Below, one piece after another: positions 30,501 through 42,998 of a stretch of DNA of 64,000 bases. The stretch is taken from the NCBI RefSeq assembly GCF_016722965.1, contig NZ_JAEQNB010000002.1:425541-489540 (forward strand). The letters are read 5' to 3'. The notes under the pieces are model-generated. The model saw only the letters and a program-made list of their open reading frames with translations, searched no databases and had not been told where the DNA came from. Numbering within the stretch: position 1 is the first letter of the stretch; each line of letters opens with the position of its first letter. This stretch comes from Tumebacillus amylolyticus. GTDB lineage: Bacteria; Bacillota; Bacilli; Tumebacillales; Tumebacillaceae. The translations under genes and the position numbers were made by a program.

Positions 30501-32899
30501 CTTCTCTTCTTGTTGCGCTTCGCTTTCGCAATCACTTGCTTCAGCTCGCCGAGTTCCTTCGGTGTACGGCCCCCGTTGGCTCCGGCAGTTCCACCGGTGC
30601 CGCCTTGACCTTGGCCACCGCCGGGTTTGCGGTTTTTCGACGCAACAGCCGGCTTTTCCGTGTCGCTGCGTTTTTTGCCAAAGGTTTGGCGCTTTTCTTT
30701 TTTCTGCTTGACCTTCTGTTCGTTCTCCATGGTGCGACGGCGCTCGTTGTCTTTGGTGTTGCGCAGGAGTTGGAAGTCGATCGTGCGATCCAACTTGTTT
30801 GCGCCCATGCATTTGACTCGAACCGGGTCCCCGATACGATAGATGCGACCCGTGCGCTCTCCGACGAGGCAATATTGCTTCTCGTTGAAGTTGTAGTAGT
30901 CGTCGTCCATGTAGGACACGTGAATCATGCCCTCAATCGAGTTGTCGAGCTCGACGAACATCCCGAACGACGTCACGCCGCTGACGATGCCGTCGAACAC
31001 TTCGCCGACTTTGTCGAGCATGAACTCGACTTTTTTGATATCGTCCGTTTCGCGCTCTGCATCGACCGCGACACGCTCGCGTTCGGAGGTGTGACGACCG
31101 ACTTCCGGCATGATCGCAGTCAAACGCTCGTGACGCTCCTCCGGCAATTTGCCGTTGTTGTCGATCACTTCACGCATGATGCGGTGAATCTGCAAGTCCG
31201 GATAACGGCGGATCGGCGAGGTGAAGTGCGAGTAGTACGTCGCAGCCAGACCAAAGTGGCCGACCGGATCATACGAATACTTCGCTTGCTTCAACGAACG
31301 CAGCAGAACGGTGTTGATAATCCGCTCCTCCGGCTGGCCTTTGACTTTCTCCAAGAGCTCTTGCAACGACTTCGGATGCACGCTCTTGCCGTTGCCGACT
31401 TTGAGGTGGTAGCCGAAGTTGTGGACGAACTCGTTGAAGCCTTGCAGACGCTCTGCGTCCGGCTCTTCGTGAATGCGGTACAGGAACGGCACTTGCATCC
31501 AGAAGAAGTGTTCGGAGACGCATTCGTTCGCCGCCAGCATGAACTCTTCGATGATCTTCTCCGCGACGGTGTGTTCGCGTTTCTTGATGTCCTCGACTTT
31601 GCCGGTTTCGCGGTCCACGATGACTTTCGTTTCTTGGAAGTCGAAGTCGATCGCCCCACGGTCGAAACGACGTTGGCGCAGTCTCATCGCGAGGTCTTCC
31701 ATATCCTTGAACATCGGAATCAAGTTCTCGTAGCGCTTCACCAGCTCTTCGTCTGCAATTCCTGTGACCAGTTTGTAGACGTTGTTGTAGGTCATGCGCT
31801 CGGTGGTCTTGATCACCGAGGTGTAGATATCATGGCGAACCAGTTCCAGAGACGGCGAGAATTCCATCTCGCAGGTCATCGTCAGACGGTCTACGTGCGG
31901 ATTCAGCGAGCAGATGCCGTTGGAGAGACGATGCGGAAGCATCGGGATGACGCGGTCGACGAGATAGACCGAGGTCCCGCGCTTGTAGGCTTCTTGGTCA
32001 AGAGGCGACCCTTCGGTGACGTAGTAGGTAACGTCTGCGATGTGGACACCGAGCAACCAGTTGCCGTTGTCGAGTTTCTTGACATGTACGGCGTCGTCCA
32101 AGTCCTTCGCGTCTTCCCCGTCGATGGTGACGATCACTTCATCGCGCAGGTCGCGGCGTCCGACGAGGTCGCGCTCGGTGATCAAGTCCGGAATGTCGTT
32201 GGCCGCTTCCAGCACTTCCTCCGGGAACGCCTCGGGCAGACCGTATTTGCGAATGACGGAGAGGATGTCGACGCCCGGATCGTCCGGGTTGCCGAGGATC
32301 TCCAACACGCGGCCTTGCGGGTTGCGCCAGCCTTCCGGATACGCGATGATTTCGACGACGACTTTCTGACCTTCCTTGACGCCTGCGTAGTCTTCCTCAG
32401 CGAGGAAAATGTCTTGGCCCAGACGCTTGTCGTCAGGCGAAATGAACGCATAACGCTTGGTCATCGTGCTTACGGTCCCGACGACGGTCTTGGTGGCACG
32501 CTCAAGGATGCGGATGATCTCGCCCTCTTGGCGCGGGCCGTTGCCCTTGCGGTTCACGCGGGCGATGACGCGGTCGCCGTGCATGGCGCCGTTCATGTCA
32601 CCGGCTGCGACAAATACGTCTTTGTCCCACTTGACCGGGTCTTCCGGAATCACGAAGCCAAAGCCGCGCGACTTGCCCTGCAGGCGGCCGACGACGAGGT
32701 TCATTTTCTCCGGGACGCCATAGGCGGCGCTACGGGTTTGTACGACCTTGCCGTCTTCCTCCATGACGTTGAGAAGTTGAAGCAGCGCTTCGGTGTCCTC
32801 TTCGGACTGCAAATCGAAGTACGCCTCTAATTCTTCAGCGTTCATAGGCTTATATTCAAGACCGCGCATCAAATCGAGGATCTGTTGTTCTGTCAGCAC
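30488..32899 (-). CDS. rnr: Ribonuclease R
   Basis: 803 residues from a GTG with GGGGGG upstream. A 3'-5' exoribonuclease that degrades structured RNA and works with tmRNA. Order: N-terminal HTH (~1-70), cold-shock domains (GKSRGFGFVIPEDPVKWDKDVFV and TKRYAFISPDDKRLGQDIFL), RNB catalytic domain beginning DLRDEVIVTIDGEDAKDLDDAVHV with the four metal-binding Asp, then S1 domain (VGEVFDGIVSGVTSFGMFVELDNSIEGMIHVS) and a long basic, Gly-rich tail (GGGQGQGGTGGTAGANGG, KRNKKRRNAR). Part of the secG-est-rnr-smpB run. Confidence 0.97.
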   Translation of the reverse strand: MLTEQQILDLMRGLEYKPMNAEELEAYFDLQSEEDTEALLQLLNVMEEDGKVVQTRSAAYGVPEKMNLVVGRLQGKSRGFGFVIPEDPVKWDKDVFVAAGDMNGAMHGDRVIARVNRKGNGPRQEGEIIRILERATKTVVGTVSTMTKRYAFISPDDKRLGQDIFLAEEDYAGVKEGQKVVVEIIAYPEGWRNPQGRVLEILGNPDDPGVDILSVIRKYGLPEAFPEEVLEAANDIPDLITERDLVGRRDLRDEVIVTIDGEDAKDLDDAVHVKKLDNGNWLLGVHIADVTYYVTEGSPLDQEAYKRGTSVYLVDRVIPMLPHRLSNGICSLNPHVDRLTMTCEMEFSPSLELVRHDIYTSVIKTTERMTYNNVYKLVTGIADEELVKRYENLIPMFKDMEDLAMRLRQRRFDRGAIDFDFQETKVIVDRETGKVEDIKKREHTVAEKIIEEFMLAANECVSEHFFWMQVPFLYRIHEEPDAERLQGFNEFVHNFGYHLKVGNGKSVHPKSLQELLEKVKGQPEERIINTVLLRSLKQAKYSYDPVGHFGLAATYYSHFTSPIRRYPDLQIHRIMREVIDNNGKLPEERHERLTAIMPEVGRHTSERERVAVDAERETDDIKKVEFMLDKVGEVFDGIVSGVTSFGMFVELDNSIEGMIHVSYMDDDYYNFNEKQYCLVGERTGRIYRIGDPVRVKCMGANKLDRTIDFQLLRNTKDNERRRTMENEQKVKQKKEKRQTFGKKRSDTEKPAVASKNRKPGGGQGQGGTGGTAGANGGRTPKELGELKQVIAKAKRNKKRRNAR

Positions 32900-33025
32900 G
32901 CTGGTCCCCCCTTTTGCGGTTTTGCGACTAGTATTCTCAAGGTACTCGGATGCTAAACAAAAGAAGGCAGGTTTCCATAAAATGCCCCTTGTCCCAAGTA
33001 TAACATGCCCTACTACTTATGTATG

Positions 33026-33047
33026 CAAAAAGGGGCTATTGCGCCCC
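33026..33047 (-). terminator. Terminator-like hairpin at the end of the esterase gene
   Basis: GGGGC and GCCCC pair on the minus strand, followed by TTTTTGC; short stem, may give partial read-through to rnr. Confidence 0.6.
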
Positions 33048-33737
33048 GATGAACGAGACGACTTCCACCATCACCTGTTCCGCTTCACAGTCTACACATA
33101 TCATGTGCCGAGATTGCGGATAGTATCGCAATTCCTTGACGTTGCTGCGGGAAGCTTCATAGATATAGGTCGCACTTCGCGCCTCCACCAGATCGTCGAG
33201 CTCGCCCTGCACGACCAACAGCGGCATCTCGATCTCCTCCACCAACGGCTTCACCGTCTGCACGAGGCGGCGGAAATGGACGAGCGCGCGCACAGGCGTG
33301 CTTTTTACTTTGTTGAGGTAGCGTTGGACATCTTCGTCGCGGGCACCGCCGGGATGATTGCGCATCGACTTCTGAATCGCTTCGGCGATCGTCTTGAACA
33401 ATTGCTTCGGGTTGATCGTGTAAATCGGTGTGGACAGCAGGGTCAGCGAGCGAATGCGGTCGCGGTACTTGTTCGCGAGATACGTCGCGATCAGCCCACC
33501 CATGGAGAATCCGACGAGATGGACTTGCTCATGCTCTTTCAAGAGAAGAGTCAATTCCTTCTCCACGCTGTGAATCCAATCCAGCCAGGAGACGCGCTCG
33601 AGGTCGAGACGCGAACCGCCGTGGCCGGCGAGAGTCGGCATGACGACCGTGTGTCCTGCTTCGCGCAGGTGTTCCCCCAATTGCCCGAGGTCGCTCGGAG
33701 CCCCGGTGAATCCATGAATCAGCAGACAAACTCCCAT
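33036..33737 (-). CDS. est: Carboxylesterase, Est30 type
   Basis: 233 residues. Small alpha/beta hydrolase of the Geobacillus Est30/YvaK family, nearly always between secG and rnr. GVCLLIHGFTGAPSDLGQLGEHL opens the fold, VHLVGFSMGGLIATYLA holds the nucleophile Ser, LLVVQGELDDLV the Asp and SRHMICVD the His. No signal peptide, so cytoplasmic; hydrolyses short acyl esters in characterised homologues, physiological substrate unclear. AGGAG lies 11 bases before the ATG. Confidence 0.93.
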   Translation of the reverse strand: MGVCLLIHGFTGAPSDLGQLGEHLREAGHTVVMPTLAGHGGSRLDLERVSWLDWIHSVEKELTLLLKEHEQVHLVGFSMGGLIATYLANKYRDRIRSLTLLSTPIYTINPKQLFKTIAEAIQKSMRNHPGGARDEDVQRYLNKVKSTPVRALVHFRRLVQTVKPLVEEIEMPLLVVQGELDDLVEARSATYIYEASRSNVKELRYYPQSRHMICVDCEAEQVMVEVVSFIGAQ

Positions 33738-33766
33738 CGAAGTCTCAACTCCTGTTTCGGACTATG

Positions 33767-33797
33767 AAAAAAAGTACCGCCTCTGCCCATAGGTACT
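33767..33797 (-). terminator. Terminator after secG
   Basis: AGTACC and GGTACT pair on the minus strand around an 18-base loop, then T7. Confidence 0.7.
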
Positions 33798-33836
33798 AGG
33801 AACGAGAACGGTACTCGGTGTTGTCAAAAAGGGAAA

Positions 33837-34076
33837 CTAGCTTGCGTGCGAGATCAACCAAGCGACCCACAAGGTGAGGCCGATGAACGAAACGGCCAGA
33901 CCGGCTGTAATACGAGCCAGAACCGCGTCAAAACCGCGCGCTTTGCGCCCGATCATCTGTTCTGCGCCCCCGGAGATTGCACCGGACAGACCTGCGCTCT
34001 TGCTCGATTGGAGCAAAACGACGAGAATCAGGGCAATTGCAACGATGATCAACAAGACTTTAGCAAACGTCAACAT
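33837..34076 (-). CDS. secG: Preprotein translocase subunit SecG
   Basis: 79 residues with two membrane helices (FAKVLLIIVAIALILVVLLQSSKSAGL and AVLARITAGLAVSFIGLTLWVAWLI) and the conserved QSSKSAGLSGAISGGAEQ loop. Stimulates SecYEG export. GGAGGTGAG lies 9 bases before the start. Follows eno on the same strand, as in other Bacilli. Confidence 0.96.
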   Translation of the reverse strand: MLTFAKVLLIIVAIALILVVLLQSSKSAGLSGAISGGAEQMIGRKARGFDAVLARITAGLAVSFIGLTLWVAWLISHAS

Positions 34077-34172
34077 CTAACTTACTCACCTCCAAAGGTG
34101 CGGAAGAGCCACACATTTACGCCATCTATTGTAACATATGCCCATCTCCTGTACAAGGATGGACCTTCATTT

Positions 34173-34212
34173 AAAAAAGGCCCGCTCGGTCGCAACCGGG
34201 CGTGCCTCTTTT
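34173..34212 (-). terminator. Terminator after eno
   Basis: GCCCG and CGGGC pair on the minus strand around a 12-base loop, then T6; ends the glycolytic operon. Confidence 0.8.
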
Positions 34213-34223
34213 TCAAAACGGTG

Positions 34224-35546
<1,323 letters not shown>

Positions 35547-37082
35547 TTACTGAATCAGGGTCTTGCCGGTCATTTCCTTGGGCTGCTGAACTTGCAGCAG
35601 GTGCAAGATCGTCGGCGCGAGATCGGCGAGAACGCCTCCGTCTCGCAGAGTAGCGTCTGCTTGGGTGATGATCAGCGGCACCGGATTGGTCGTGTGCGTG
35701 GTGCAAGGCTCGCCGCTTGGCATAATCATCATGTCCGCGTTGCCGTGGTCTGCCGTAATCAGCGCAACGCCGCCGACAGAGTGGATTTTCTCCACGACTT
35801 GTGCAAGACATGCATCGACCGTCTCAACCGCTTTGATCGTCGCTTGGAGATCGCCGGTGTGACCGACCATGTCCGGGTTGGCGAAGTTCAGGACGATGAA
35901 GTCCAAGTGGCCTTCTTCGAGCTTCGCCACACACGCGTCTGCGATGCCCTGCGCGCTCATCTCCGGTTGCAAGTCGTAGGTTGCGACTTTCGGGGACGGA
36001 ATCAGCACGCGTTCTTCGCCTTCGAATTCCGCTTCACGGCCGCCGGAGAAGAAATAGGTGACGTGCGGGAATTTTTCGGTTTCGGCGATGCGCAGTTGCT
36101 TCATGTTGTTTTGGGTCAACACTTCGCCCAAGGTGTTGTCGAGGTTGGTCGGTTTGTACGCGACGAAACCGCCGACAGACTCCGAGAAACGGGTGAGCGT
36201 GACGTAGTAGAGGTCTTTCGGGAACTTCTCGCCACGGTCGAACCCGCGGAAGTCTTCGTTGGTGAAGACTTGCGAGATTTGAATCGCGCGGTCCGGGCGG
36301 AAGTTGAACATGATGATCCCGTCGTTGTCCTGAATCAAGCCGACCGGCGTGCCGTCCGCATGAGTGATGACAGTGGGAAGGACAAATTCGTCGGTGACCG
36401 ATGCATGGTAGGAGTCCTTGAGCGCTTGAACCGGGTCGGTCGAGGTCGGGCCGTCGCCGTAGACCATCGCGCGGTAGGCTTTTTCGGTGCGCTCCCAGCG
36501 TTTGTCGCGGTCCATGGCGTAGTAGCGGCCTTGGACGGTGGCGATTTGGCCGACGCCGAGTTCCTTCATTTTTTTCTCAAGGTTCTCGATGTAGGTGGTC
36601 GCCGTTCCCGGGACGACGTCGCGACCGTCGAGGAAGGCGTGGATGAAGACGTTCGTGAAGTCTTGGCTGTGGCAGAGTTCCAAGAGCGCAATCAAGTGGT
36701 TGATGTGGCTGTGAACGCCGCCGTCCGAGACAAGGCCGTAGAGGTGCAGGTTGGTGCCTTTTTGTTTGCAGTGGTTGATCGCGTTGAGGAAGGTTTCGTT
36801 TTTGAAAAACTCGCCTTCGCGGATCGACTTGGAAACGCGGGTCAACTCTTGGTAGACGACGCGGCCGGCGCCGATGTTGGTGTGGCCGACTTCGGAGTTG
36901 CCCATCTGCCCTTGCGGAAGACCGACCGCTTCGCCCGATGCTTCGAGGTGGGTGTGCGGGTAGGTGTTCCAGTAGGAGTCAAAGTTCGGTTTCTTCGCCA
37001 GATACACGGCGTTGCCCGTGGTCTCCTGACGGCAGCCGAAGCCGTCGAGGATGATCAGCGCAACCGGTTTTGGACGTGCCAT
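35547..37082 (-). CDS. gpmI: 2,3-bisphosphoglycerate-independent phosphoglycerate mutase
   Basis: 511 residues. Manganese-dependent alkaline-phosphatase-fold mutase converting 3- to 2-phosphoglycerate. [13 protein letters not shown] provides the first metal Asp, [16 protein letters not shown] holds the phosphorylated Ser, [13 protein letters not shown] and [10 protein letters not shown] provide further metal ligands. AAGGAGGT precedes the ATG. Sporeformers rely on this pH- and Mn-sensitive enzyme, which is regulated during spore formation and germination. Between tpiA and eno. Confidence 0.98.
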   Translation of the reverse strand: MARPKPVALIILDGFGCRQETTGNAVYLAKKPNFDSYWNTYPHTHLEASGEAVGLPQGQMGNSEVGHTNIGAGRVVYQELTRVSKSIREGEFFKNETFLNAINHCKQKGTNLHLYGLVSDGGVHSHINHLIALLELCHSQDFTNVFIHAFLDGRDVVPGTATTYIENLEKKMKELGVGQIATVQGRYYAMDRDKRWERTEKAYRAMVYGDGPTSTDPVQALKDSYHASVTDEFVLPTVITHADGTPVGLIQDNDGIIMFNFRPDRAIQISQVFTNEDFRGFDRGEKFPKDLYYVTLTRFSESVGGFVAYKPTNLDNTLGEVLTQNNMKQLRIAETEKFPHVTYFFSGGREAEFEGEERVLIPSPKVATYDLQPEMSAQGIADACVAKLEEGHLDFIVLNFANPDMVGHTGDLQATIKAVETVDACLAQVVEKIHSVGGVALITADHGNADMMIMPSGEPCTTHTTNPVPLIITQADATLRDGGVLADLAPTILHLLQVQQPKEMTGKTLIQ

Positions 37083-37175
37083 TGGGGTACCTCCTTAAAA
37101 GTTGCAGATACACGAACTGCGTTCGCTTTCAAACCAAGTAATAAAGAGTAATCTCACTTTTTCCAAAGCCCCTTT

Positions 37176-37940
37176 TTACAGAGCGTTGCGAACGAGATTC
37201 GCGAAGGAGCCTGGGTCGAGAGATGCACCGCCGACGAGAGCGCCGTCGATGTCGGATTGGGCCATGAGTTCGGCGATGTTGTCCGGTTTGACGGAGCCGC
37301 CGTATTGGATGCGGATGAGGTTGGCTTTTTCTTGGCCGTACATGTCGGCGAGGACCGTACGGATGTGCGCACAGACCGTGTTCGCATCTTGGGAAGTTGC
37401 GGTCATCCCTGTGCCAATCGCCCAGATCGGTTCGTACGCGACGACGCAACGGGTGAAGTCATCAACAGAGACGCCGTTGAATGCAGCGCGTACTTGCGAT
37501 TCAACGAGCGTGTTCGTCACGCCTTGGTTGCGTTGGTCGAGGTCTTCGCCGACACAGACGATCGGCAACAGCCCGTGCTTGAGCGCCTGTTGGACTTTGG
37601 CATTTACGGATTCGTCCGTTTCGCCGAAATATTGACGGCGTTCGGAGTGGCCGATGATGACGTACTTCGCCCCTGCGTCCTTGAGCATGATCGCCGAGGT
37701 CTCGCCTGTGTAAGCACCCTCCTCCGCTTGGTGGACGTTTTGAGCGCCCAGTTGCGTGCGAGCGCCTTCGAGTTGGTTGTGCACCGCATAAAGTGCAGTG
37801 GCGGGCGCGCAGATGACGACGTCCGCTTTTTCAACGTTCGGAACTTCTGCGAGCAGGTTTTCCAGATGCTCGACGTAGGAGACAGCTTGCGAAACGGTTT
37901 TGAACATCTTCCAGTTGCCTGCGAGAATCGGTTTACGCAT
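37176..37940 (-). CDS. tpiA: Triosephosphate isomerase
   Basis: 254 residues. TIM barrel enzyme. Asn and Lys of GNWKMFK, the catalytic His of IIGHSERRQYFGETD, the catalytic Glu of VAYEPIWAIGTG (flexible loop follows as MTATSQDA) and the phosphate-binding IQYGGSVKPDN, VGGASLD are present. GGAGGGAC-type site precedes the ATG. Third structural gene of the operon, 18 bases after pgk. Confidence 0.98.
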   Translation of the reverse strand: MRKPILAGNWKMFKTVSQAVSYVEHLENLLAEVPNVEKADVVICAPATALYAVHNQLEGARTQLGAQNVHQAEEGAYTGETSAIMLKDAGAKYVIIGHSERRQYFGETDESVNAKVQQALKHGLLPIVCVGEDLDQRNQGVTNTLVESQVRAAFNGVSVDDFTRCVVAYEPIWAIGTGMTATSQDANTVCAHIRTVLADMYGQEKANLIRIQYGGSVKPDNIAELMAQSDIDGALVGGASLDPGSFANLVRNAL

Positions 37941-37958
37941 AAGGGGGAGTCCCTCCTC

Positions 37959-39146
37959 TTATTTGTCGTTCAGTGCGACAACGCCCGGCAGTGCTTTGCC
38001 TTCGAGGAATTCGAGGGAGGCACCGCCGCCTGTGGAGATATGAATCATTTTGTCTGCAAGTCCGGACTTTTCAACCGCTGCGACCGAGTCGCCGCCGCCG
38101 ACGATCGTGGTACCGGTGTTCTTGGCCACCGACTGCGCCACAGAGTTGGTGCCTTGGGCGAACGCTTCCATCTCGAACACGCCCATCGGGCCGTTCCAGA
38201 TCACGGTGTTGGAGCGAGCGATGACCAGTCCGAAGGTTTTCATGGATTTCGGCCCGATGTCGAGCGCCATCCAGCCCTCCGGCACGCCTTCGGTTTCAGC
38301 GTCGACGACTTTGTTCTCTGCGTCTGCTTTGAACTCGGACGCGACGACGAGGTCCTCCGGGAGGAAGATCATAACGCCTTCCTTCTCCGCGCGATCCAAA
38401 AGTTCCTTCGCCAGCGGGAGTTTGTCCTCCTCGACGAGCGAGTTGCCCAAGTTGTAGTCCATCGCTTTGAGGAAGGTGTTCGCCATGCCGCCGCCGATGA
38501 TCAATTGGTCGACTTTGCTCAGCAGATTTTCCAAAACGGTGATCTTGTCCGACACTTTCGCGCCGCCGATGATCGCTGTGAACGGGCGGTTCGGGTCGTC
38601 CAGCGCACGTCCCATGATGTCGATTTCCTTCTCCATCAAGAAGCCTGCAACTCCCGGAATGTAATCGGCAATGCCTGCGGTGGATGCATGTGCACGGTGA
38701 GCGGTGCCGAATGCATCGTTGACGAAAATGTCGGCGAGCGAAGCGAACGCTTTGGCAAGCTCGGCGTCGTTTTTCTCTTCGCCTTTGTGGAAGCGGACGT
38801 TTTCCAGCAGGAGCACGTCGCCGTCTGAGAGCAGCGAAACGCGTTCTTGAACGGCCGGACCGATGGAATCGGCCGCTTTTTCCACGTTTTTGCCGAGCAG
38901 TTCGGAGAGGCGGACTGCGACGGGGTCGAGGCTGTACTTCGCGTTGACTTCGCCCTTGGGACGACCGAGATGCGACGCGAGGATGACGCGGGCGCCGTTG
39001 TCGATCAGGTAGCGAATCGTCGGGAGTGCTGCGACGATGCGGGTGTCGTCGGTGATCTTGTCGCCGTCAAGCGGCACGTTGAAATCGCAACGCACGAAGA
39101 CTTTTTTGCCTCGAACGTCAATGTCTTTGACCGTTTTTTTGTTCAT
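37959..39146 (-). CDS. pgk: Phosphoglycerate kinase
   Basis: 395 residues. First ATP-generating step of lower glycolysis. [91 protein letters not shown] and the nucleotide loop [14 protein letters not shown] are all present. A 179-base gap with a strong hairpin separates it from gap, a point of differential expression in the B. subtilis operon. GGAGGTC precedes the ATG. Confidence 0.98.
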   Translation of the reverse strand: MNKKTVKDIDVRGKKVFVRCDFNVPLDGDKITDDTRIVAALPTIRYLIDNGARVILASHLGRPKGEVNAKYSLDPVAVRLSELLGKNVEKAADSIGPAVQERVSLLSDGDVLLLENVRFHKGEEKNDAELAKAFASLADIFVNDAFGTAHRAHASTAGIADYIPGVAGFLMEKEIDIMGRALDDPNRPFTAIIGGAKVSDKITVLENLLSKVDQLIIGGGMANTFLKAMDYNLGNSLVEEDKLPLAKELLDRAEKEGVMIFLPEDLVVASEFKADAENKVVDAETEGVPEGWMALDIGPKSMKTFGLVIARSNTVIWNGPMGVFEMEAFAQGTNSVAQSVAKNTGTTIVGGGDSVAAVEKSGLADKMIHISTGGGASLEFLEGKALPGVVALNDK

Positions 39147-39185
39147 GGGGACCTCCGATATGTATGAGGATGACTTCCGATCATA

Positions 39186-39229
39186 GCAAATGAGGAGAAT
39201 GAACCGTAGAATCCATCCTCCTCATTTGC
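39186..39229. promoter_or_regulatory. Stable intergenic hairpin between gap and pgk
   Basis: GCAAATGAGGAG and CTCCTCATTTGC form a perfect 12-bp stem with a 20-base loop. There is no T-run, so it is not a terminator; it may stabilise or define the end of a processed gap mRNA. A weak promoter inside the gap is possible but not clear. Confidence 0.6.
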
Positions 39230-39325
39230 ATTTCGATATGATTTTACCAAATGTTGCTCCTGATGGAAACAGAATTCGGTCAATCTGTCATACTCTTTTC
39301 AGTTGTAGAGGTAAATAGGTTATAC

Positions 39326-40360
<1,035 letters not shown>

Positions 40361-40363
40361 CTA

Positions 40364-41395
40364 TCAATTCTGCTCTTGTCTATGAGTTAAAATTGCATCT
40401 GCCACCGCTTCGTCTGTCACCAAGACATGCAAGGGACATCCGTGCGCAACGGCAGAGATTGCTTCTGCCTTGGACTTGCCTCCCGCGACGGCTACGATGC
40501 GTTCGATGTGCTTGAGGTCGGACAACCTCAACCCCACCGTGTTCATCGCGTGCACGATATTGCCGCTGCGGTCAAAATAATATCCGAACGCCTCCGCGAT
40601 GGCTCCTTGGCCCGCCAGTTGTTCGATCTTGGCGTCAGGGAGCTTGCGTCGTCTAGCCATAGGAATAGCTTGCCCGATGCCGTGAACGACCATCCGAGCG
40701 CGTCGGATGCGTTGCAGAGTTTCCTGCACATGCGGCTCCGAGATGAACGACTGCAAAGCTTCATCGCTCATCAGGTCCGGTGCGTGCAACAGACGGTACG
40801 TGCCTCCCAATTGACTGGCCAGACGCGAGGCGATGGTATTCGCTTGAAATTCCATGTTCTCGCCGATGCCGCCGCGTGCAGGGACGACTTCTACGCCCAA
40901 CTGCGTGCGTTGCATCTGGTCGGCGAGCGTGGCGGCGGTGGTGCCGCCGGTGACGGCGAGAATGTCGCCGCTTTTCAAAATGCCTCGGATGTAATCGGCG
41001 GCGGCGTGGCCGAGCGCCTTTTTCACCAAGGGGTCGAGGTCGGCGTCTCCGGGGACGATCAGAACGTGCTGAAGGCCGAGTTTTTCGGCGAGGCGGCGTT
41101 CTTTCTTGCCAAGTCCTTCAATTTCGCGAATGACGTCGGCGAGTTCATCCAGCAGAGTCGTGCCCGCGTCTGTCAGGCGCATGCCGACCGTTTCGATGAT
41201 CAACAAGCCCTGTTCCTTGAGAAAGTCCACTTCGGCGCGCAGGATTCGTTCCGTTGTCTGAAGCTGCTGAGCGAGAGCGCGGCGTCCGATCGGCTGGGTC
41301 AGAAACAGATGGTGCAGGATGCGGTACCGCTTCTTCATGGTGATCAAGAGATCGGGGACCAGTTGTTGTTGCAAAGTCAGCAGTTCATTTGGCAA
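40364..41395 (-). CDS. cggR: Central glycolytic genes repressor CggR
   Basis: 343 residues from a TTG at 41395 with AGAAGGAGGAA upstream; a longer frame would run through the operator. The N-terminus is a winged helix (RYRILHHLFLTQPIGRRALAQQLQTTERILRAEVDFLKEQGLLII); the rest is a SorC-type sugar-phosphate-binding domain (ILAVTGGTTAATLADQM, VVPARGGIG, HGIGQAIPMARRR). CggR binds fructose-1,6-bisphosphate and represses the gap operon. Tandem GGGACA operators lie just upstream. First gene of the operon. Confidence 0.95.
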   Translation of the reverse strand: MPNELLTLQQQLVPDLLITMKKRYRILHHLFLTQPIGRRALAQQLQTTERILRAEVDFLKEQGLLIIETVGMRLTDAGTTLLDELADVIREIEGLGKKERRLAEKLGLQHVLIVPGDADLDPLVKKALGHAAADYIRGILKSGDILAVTGGTTAATLADQMQRTQLGVEVVPARGGIGENMEFQANTIASRLASQLGGTYRLLHAPDLMSDEALQSFISEPHVQETLQRIRRARMVVHGIGQAIPMARRRKLPDAKIEQLAGQGAIAEAFGYYFDRSGNIVHAMNTVGLRLSDLKHIERIVAVAGGKSKAEAISAVAHGCPLHVLVTDEAVADAILTHRQEQN

Positions 41396-41413
41396 CTTGG
41401 AAGTTCCTCCTTC

Positions 41414-41455
41414 TGTGGGGCAGATTGTGTCCCGCACCTACATATTATGTCCCAC
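41414..41455 (-). promoter_or_regulatory. CggR operator, two tandem GGGACA sites
   Basis: On the minus strand GTGGGACATAATATGTAGG is followed by CGGGACACAATCTGCCCCA, matching the tandem repeat operator known upstream of cggR-gapA in Bacillus. It overlaps or lies just after the likely -10 region (CATAAT). Confidence 0.75.
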
Positions 41456-41551
41456 TTGCTTCGAAAAAAGTGCAGACACTTCGTCTGCTCATTTTTACTA
41501 TATCCAACTCCCAAGAAATGTGCAACCCTCACGAGATGAATTGGAGGGATT

Positions 41552-42904
41552 CTAGTCTTCGTAGCGCTTGCGTTGCGAGGAGGACGGGAGCCCTTCCTCT
41601 TCGCGATATTTGGCGACCGTGCGGCGGGCGATTTCGATGCCTTGCGCCTGCAAGAGGTCGGTCAGTTTCTGATCGGAGAGCGGTTTCTTGGGGTTCTCGC
41701 TCGTGATGAGTCTGCGAATTTCCGCTTTGATGCTTTCGGCGGCGGCCCCGTCTCCCGATGAGGTCTGGACGCCGGAGTTGAAGAAATACTTCAATTCAAA
41801 AACACCGCGCGGCGTCTGCACGTACTTGCCGGTCGTCGCCCGCGAAACGGTCGATTCGTGAAGCCCGACCACCTCCGCCACCTGCCGAAGGGTAAGCGGT
41901 TTCATCGAAGAAATCCCGTGATCGAAAAAGCCGCGCTGCATGTCTACGACAGCACGCGTGACATTGTAAATCGTCTGCCTGCGCTGTTCGAGCGATTTCA
42001 TCAGCCAGAGCGCCCCGCTCAGTTTGCCGTTGATGTACTCGCGGGTTTCTTTGTGCGAGGGGTCTTGGGTGTTCAGCATATTGCGGTAGAAATCGTTGAT
42101 GTGGAGTTTGGGCAGGGCTTTTTCATTGACGACGACCACGTAGTCGTGGCCGACTTTTTCCACATAGACGTCCGGCACGATGTAGTGCGGGGTCTCGGTG
42201 GAGTACATGCGGCCCGGTTTGGGGTCGAGAGTTTTCAAGAGGTCGACCATGCGTTGGACGTCCGCCGGCGTCACGCTCAGGGCCGAGGCCACGCGGGTGA
42301 TGCGGCCGTTCGCGACATCCTCCAAATAATGGTCGATCAGCGGATAGATGGCGAGAGGCACTTTGGTTTCCAGTTCGGCGAGTTGGAGACGCAGGCATTC
42401 GCTGAGGTCTCGCGCACCGACGCCGGTGGGTTCTAAGGTTTGGATGGTTTTCAGAACGGCTTCGACGTGCTCCAACTTGGCTTTCAGCGAAGTGGCACAC
42501 TCCGGCAAGGAGAGCGTCAGATAGCCGTTGTCATCGAGATTGCCGATCAACCATCGCCCGATGCGCAGCTCATCCGGGGAGAGCTTGTGCAGACGAAGTT
42601 GGTCGTGCAAGTGTTCCTGCAGCGACTTGCTCTGGCGAATGCCCGCCGTCACGTCCCATTCGTCGCGGGATTCGGACATCGTCGCTCTCTCTCGTGCAGG
42701 GGACGAATCGCGTTGCATCCGTGCAAGTTCCGACCAGTCGATGCGCTGGTCAGACTCGATCACCGGGTTGACGGCGAGTTCGCCTTCGAGGTATTCCAGC
42801 AGCTCCAGCGACGAAAATTGTAAAACGGTGATCGCTTGGCGCAACTCCGGCGTCATGACCAAACGCTGTGATTGTTCCTGCCACAAGCCGTACCCCATCT
42901 GCAT
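41552..42904 (-). CDS. rpoN: RNA polymerase sigma-54 factor
   Basis: 450 residues from the ATG at 42904 (GGGGGG 9 bases upstream). Region I: YGLWQEQSQRLVMTPELRQAITVLQFSSLELLEYLE (Q-rich, binds activators). The core-binding domain follows, then HTH (KPLTLRQVAEVVGLHESTVSRATTGKYVQTPRGVFELKYFF) and the RpoN box ARRTVAKYREEEGLPSS. Sigma-54 (SigL in B. subtilis) needs an enhancer-binding ATPase; none is in the window. Located upstream of cggR, 157 bases away. Confidence 0.97.
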   Translation of the reverse strand: MQMGYGLWQEQSQRLVMTPELRQAITVLQFSSLELLEYLEGELAVNPVIESDQRIDWSELARMQRDSSPARERATMSESRDEWDVTAGIRQSKSLQEHLHDQLRLHKLSPDELRIGRWLIGNLDDNGYLTLSLPECATSLKAKLEHVEAVLKTIQTLEPTGVGARDLSECLRLQLAELETKVPLAIYPLIDHYLEDVANGRITRVASALSVTPADVQRMVDLLKTLDPKPGRMYSTETPHYIVPDVYVEKVGHDYVVVVNEKALPKLHINDFYRNMLNTQDPSHKETREYINGKLSGALWLMKSLEQRRQTIYNVTRAVVDMQRGFFDHGISSMKPLTLRQVAEVVGLHESTVSRATTGKYVQTPRGVFELKYFFNSGVQTSSGDGAAAESIKAEIRRLITSENPKKPLSDQKLTDLLQAQGIEIARRTVAKYREEEGLPSSSQRKRYED

Positions 42905-42928
42905 CTCGCGTGTCCCCCCTTTTGTCAT

Positions 42929-42975
42929 GAAAAAAAGCGTCGTCACTGACTAGTGTAGCAGAACGACGCTTTTTT
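42929..42975. terminator. Terminator between the DUF421-like ORF and rpoN
   Basis: AAAAAGCGTCGT and ACGACGCTTTTTT pair around a 22-base loop, with runs on both sides. Confidence 0.8.
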
Positions 42976-42998
42976 GGCGACGCGCGCAGAGACGCTTT

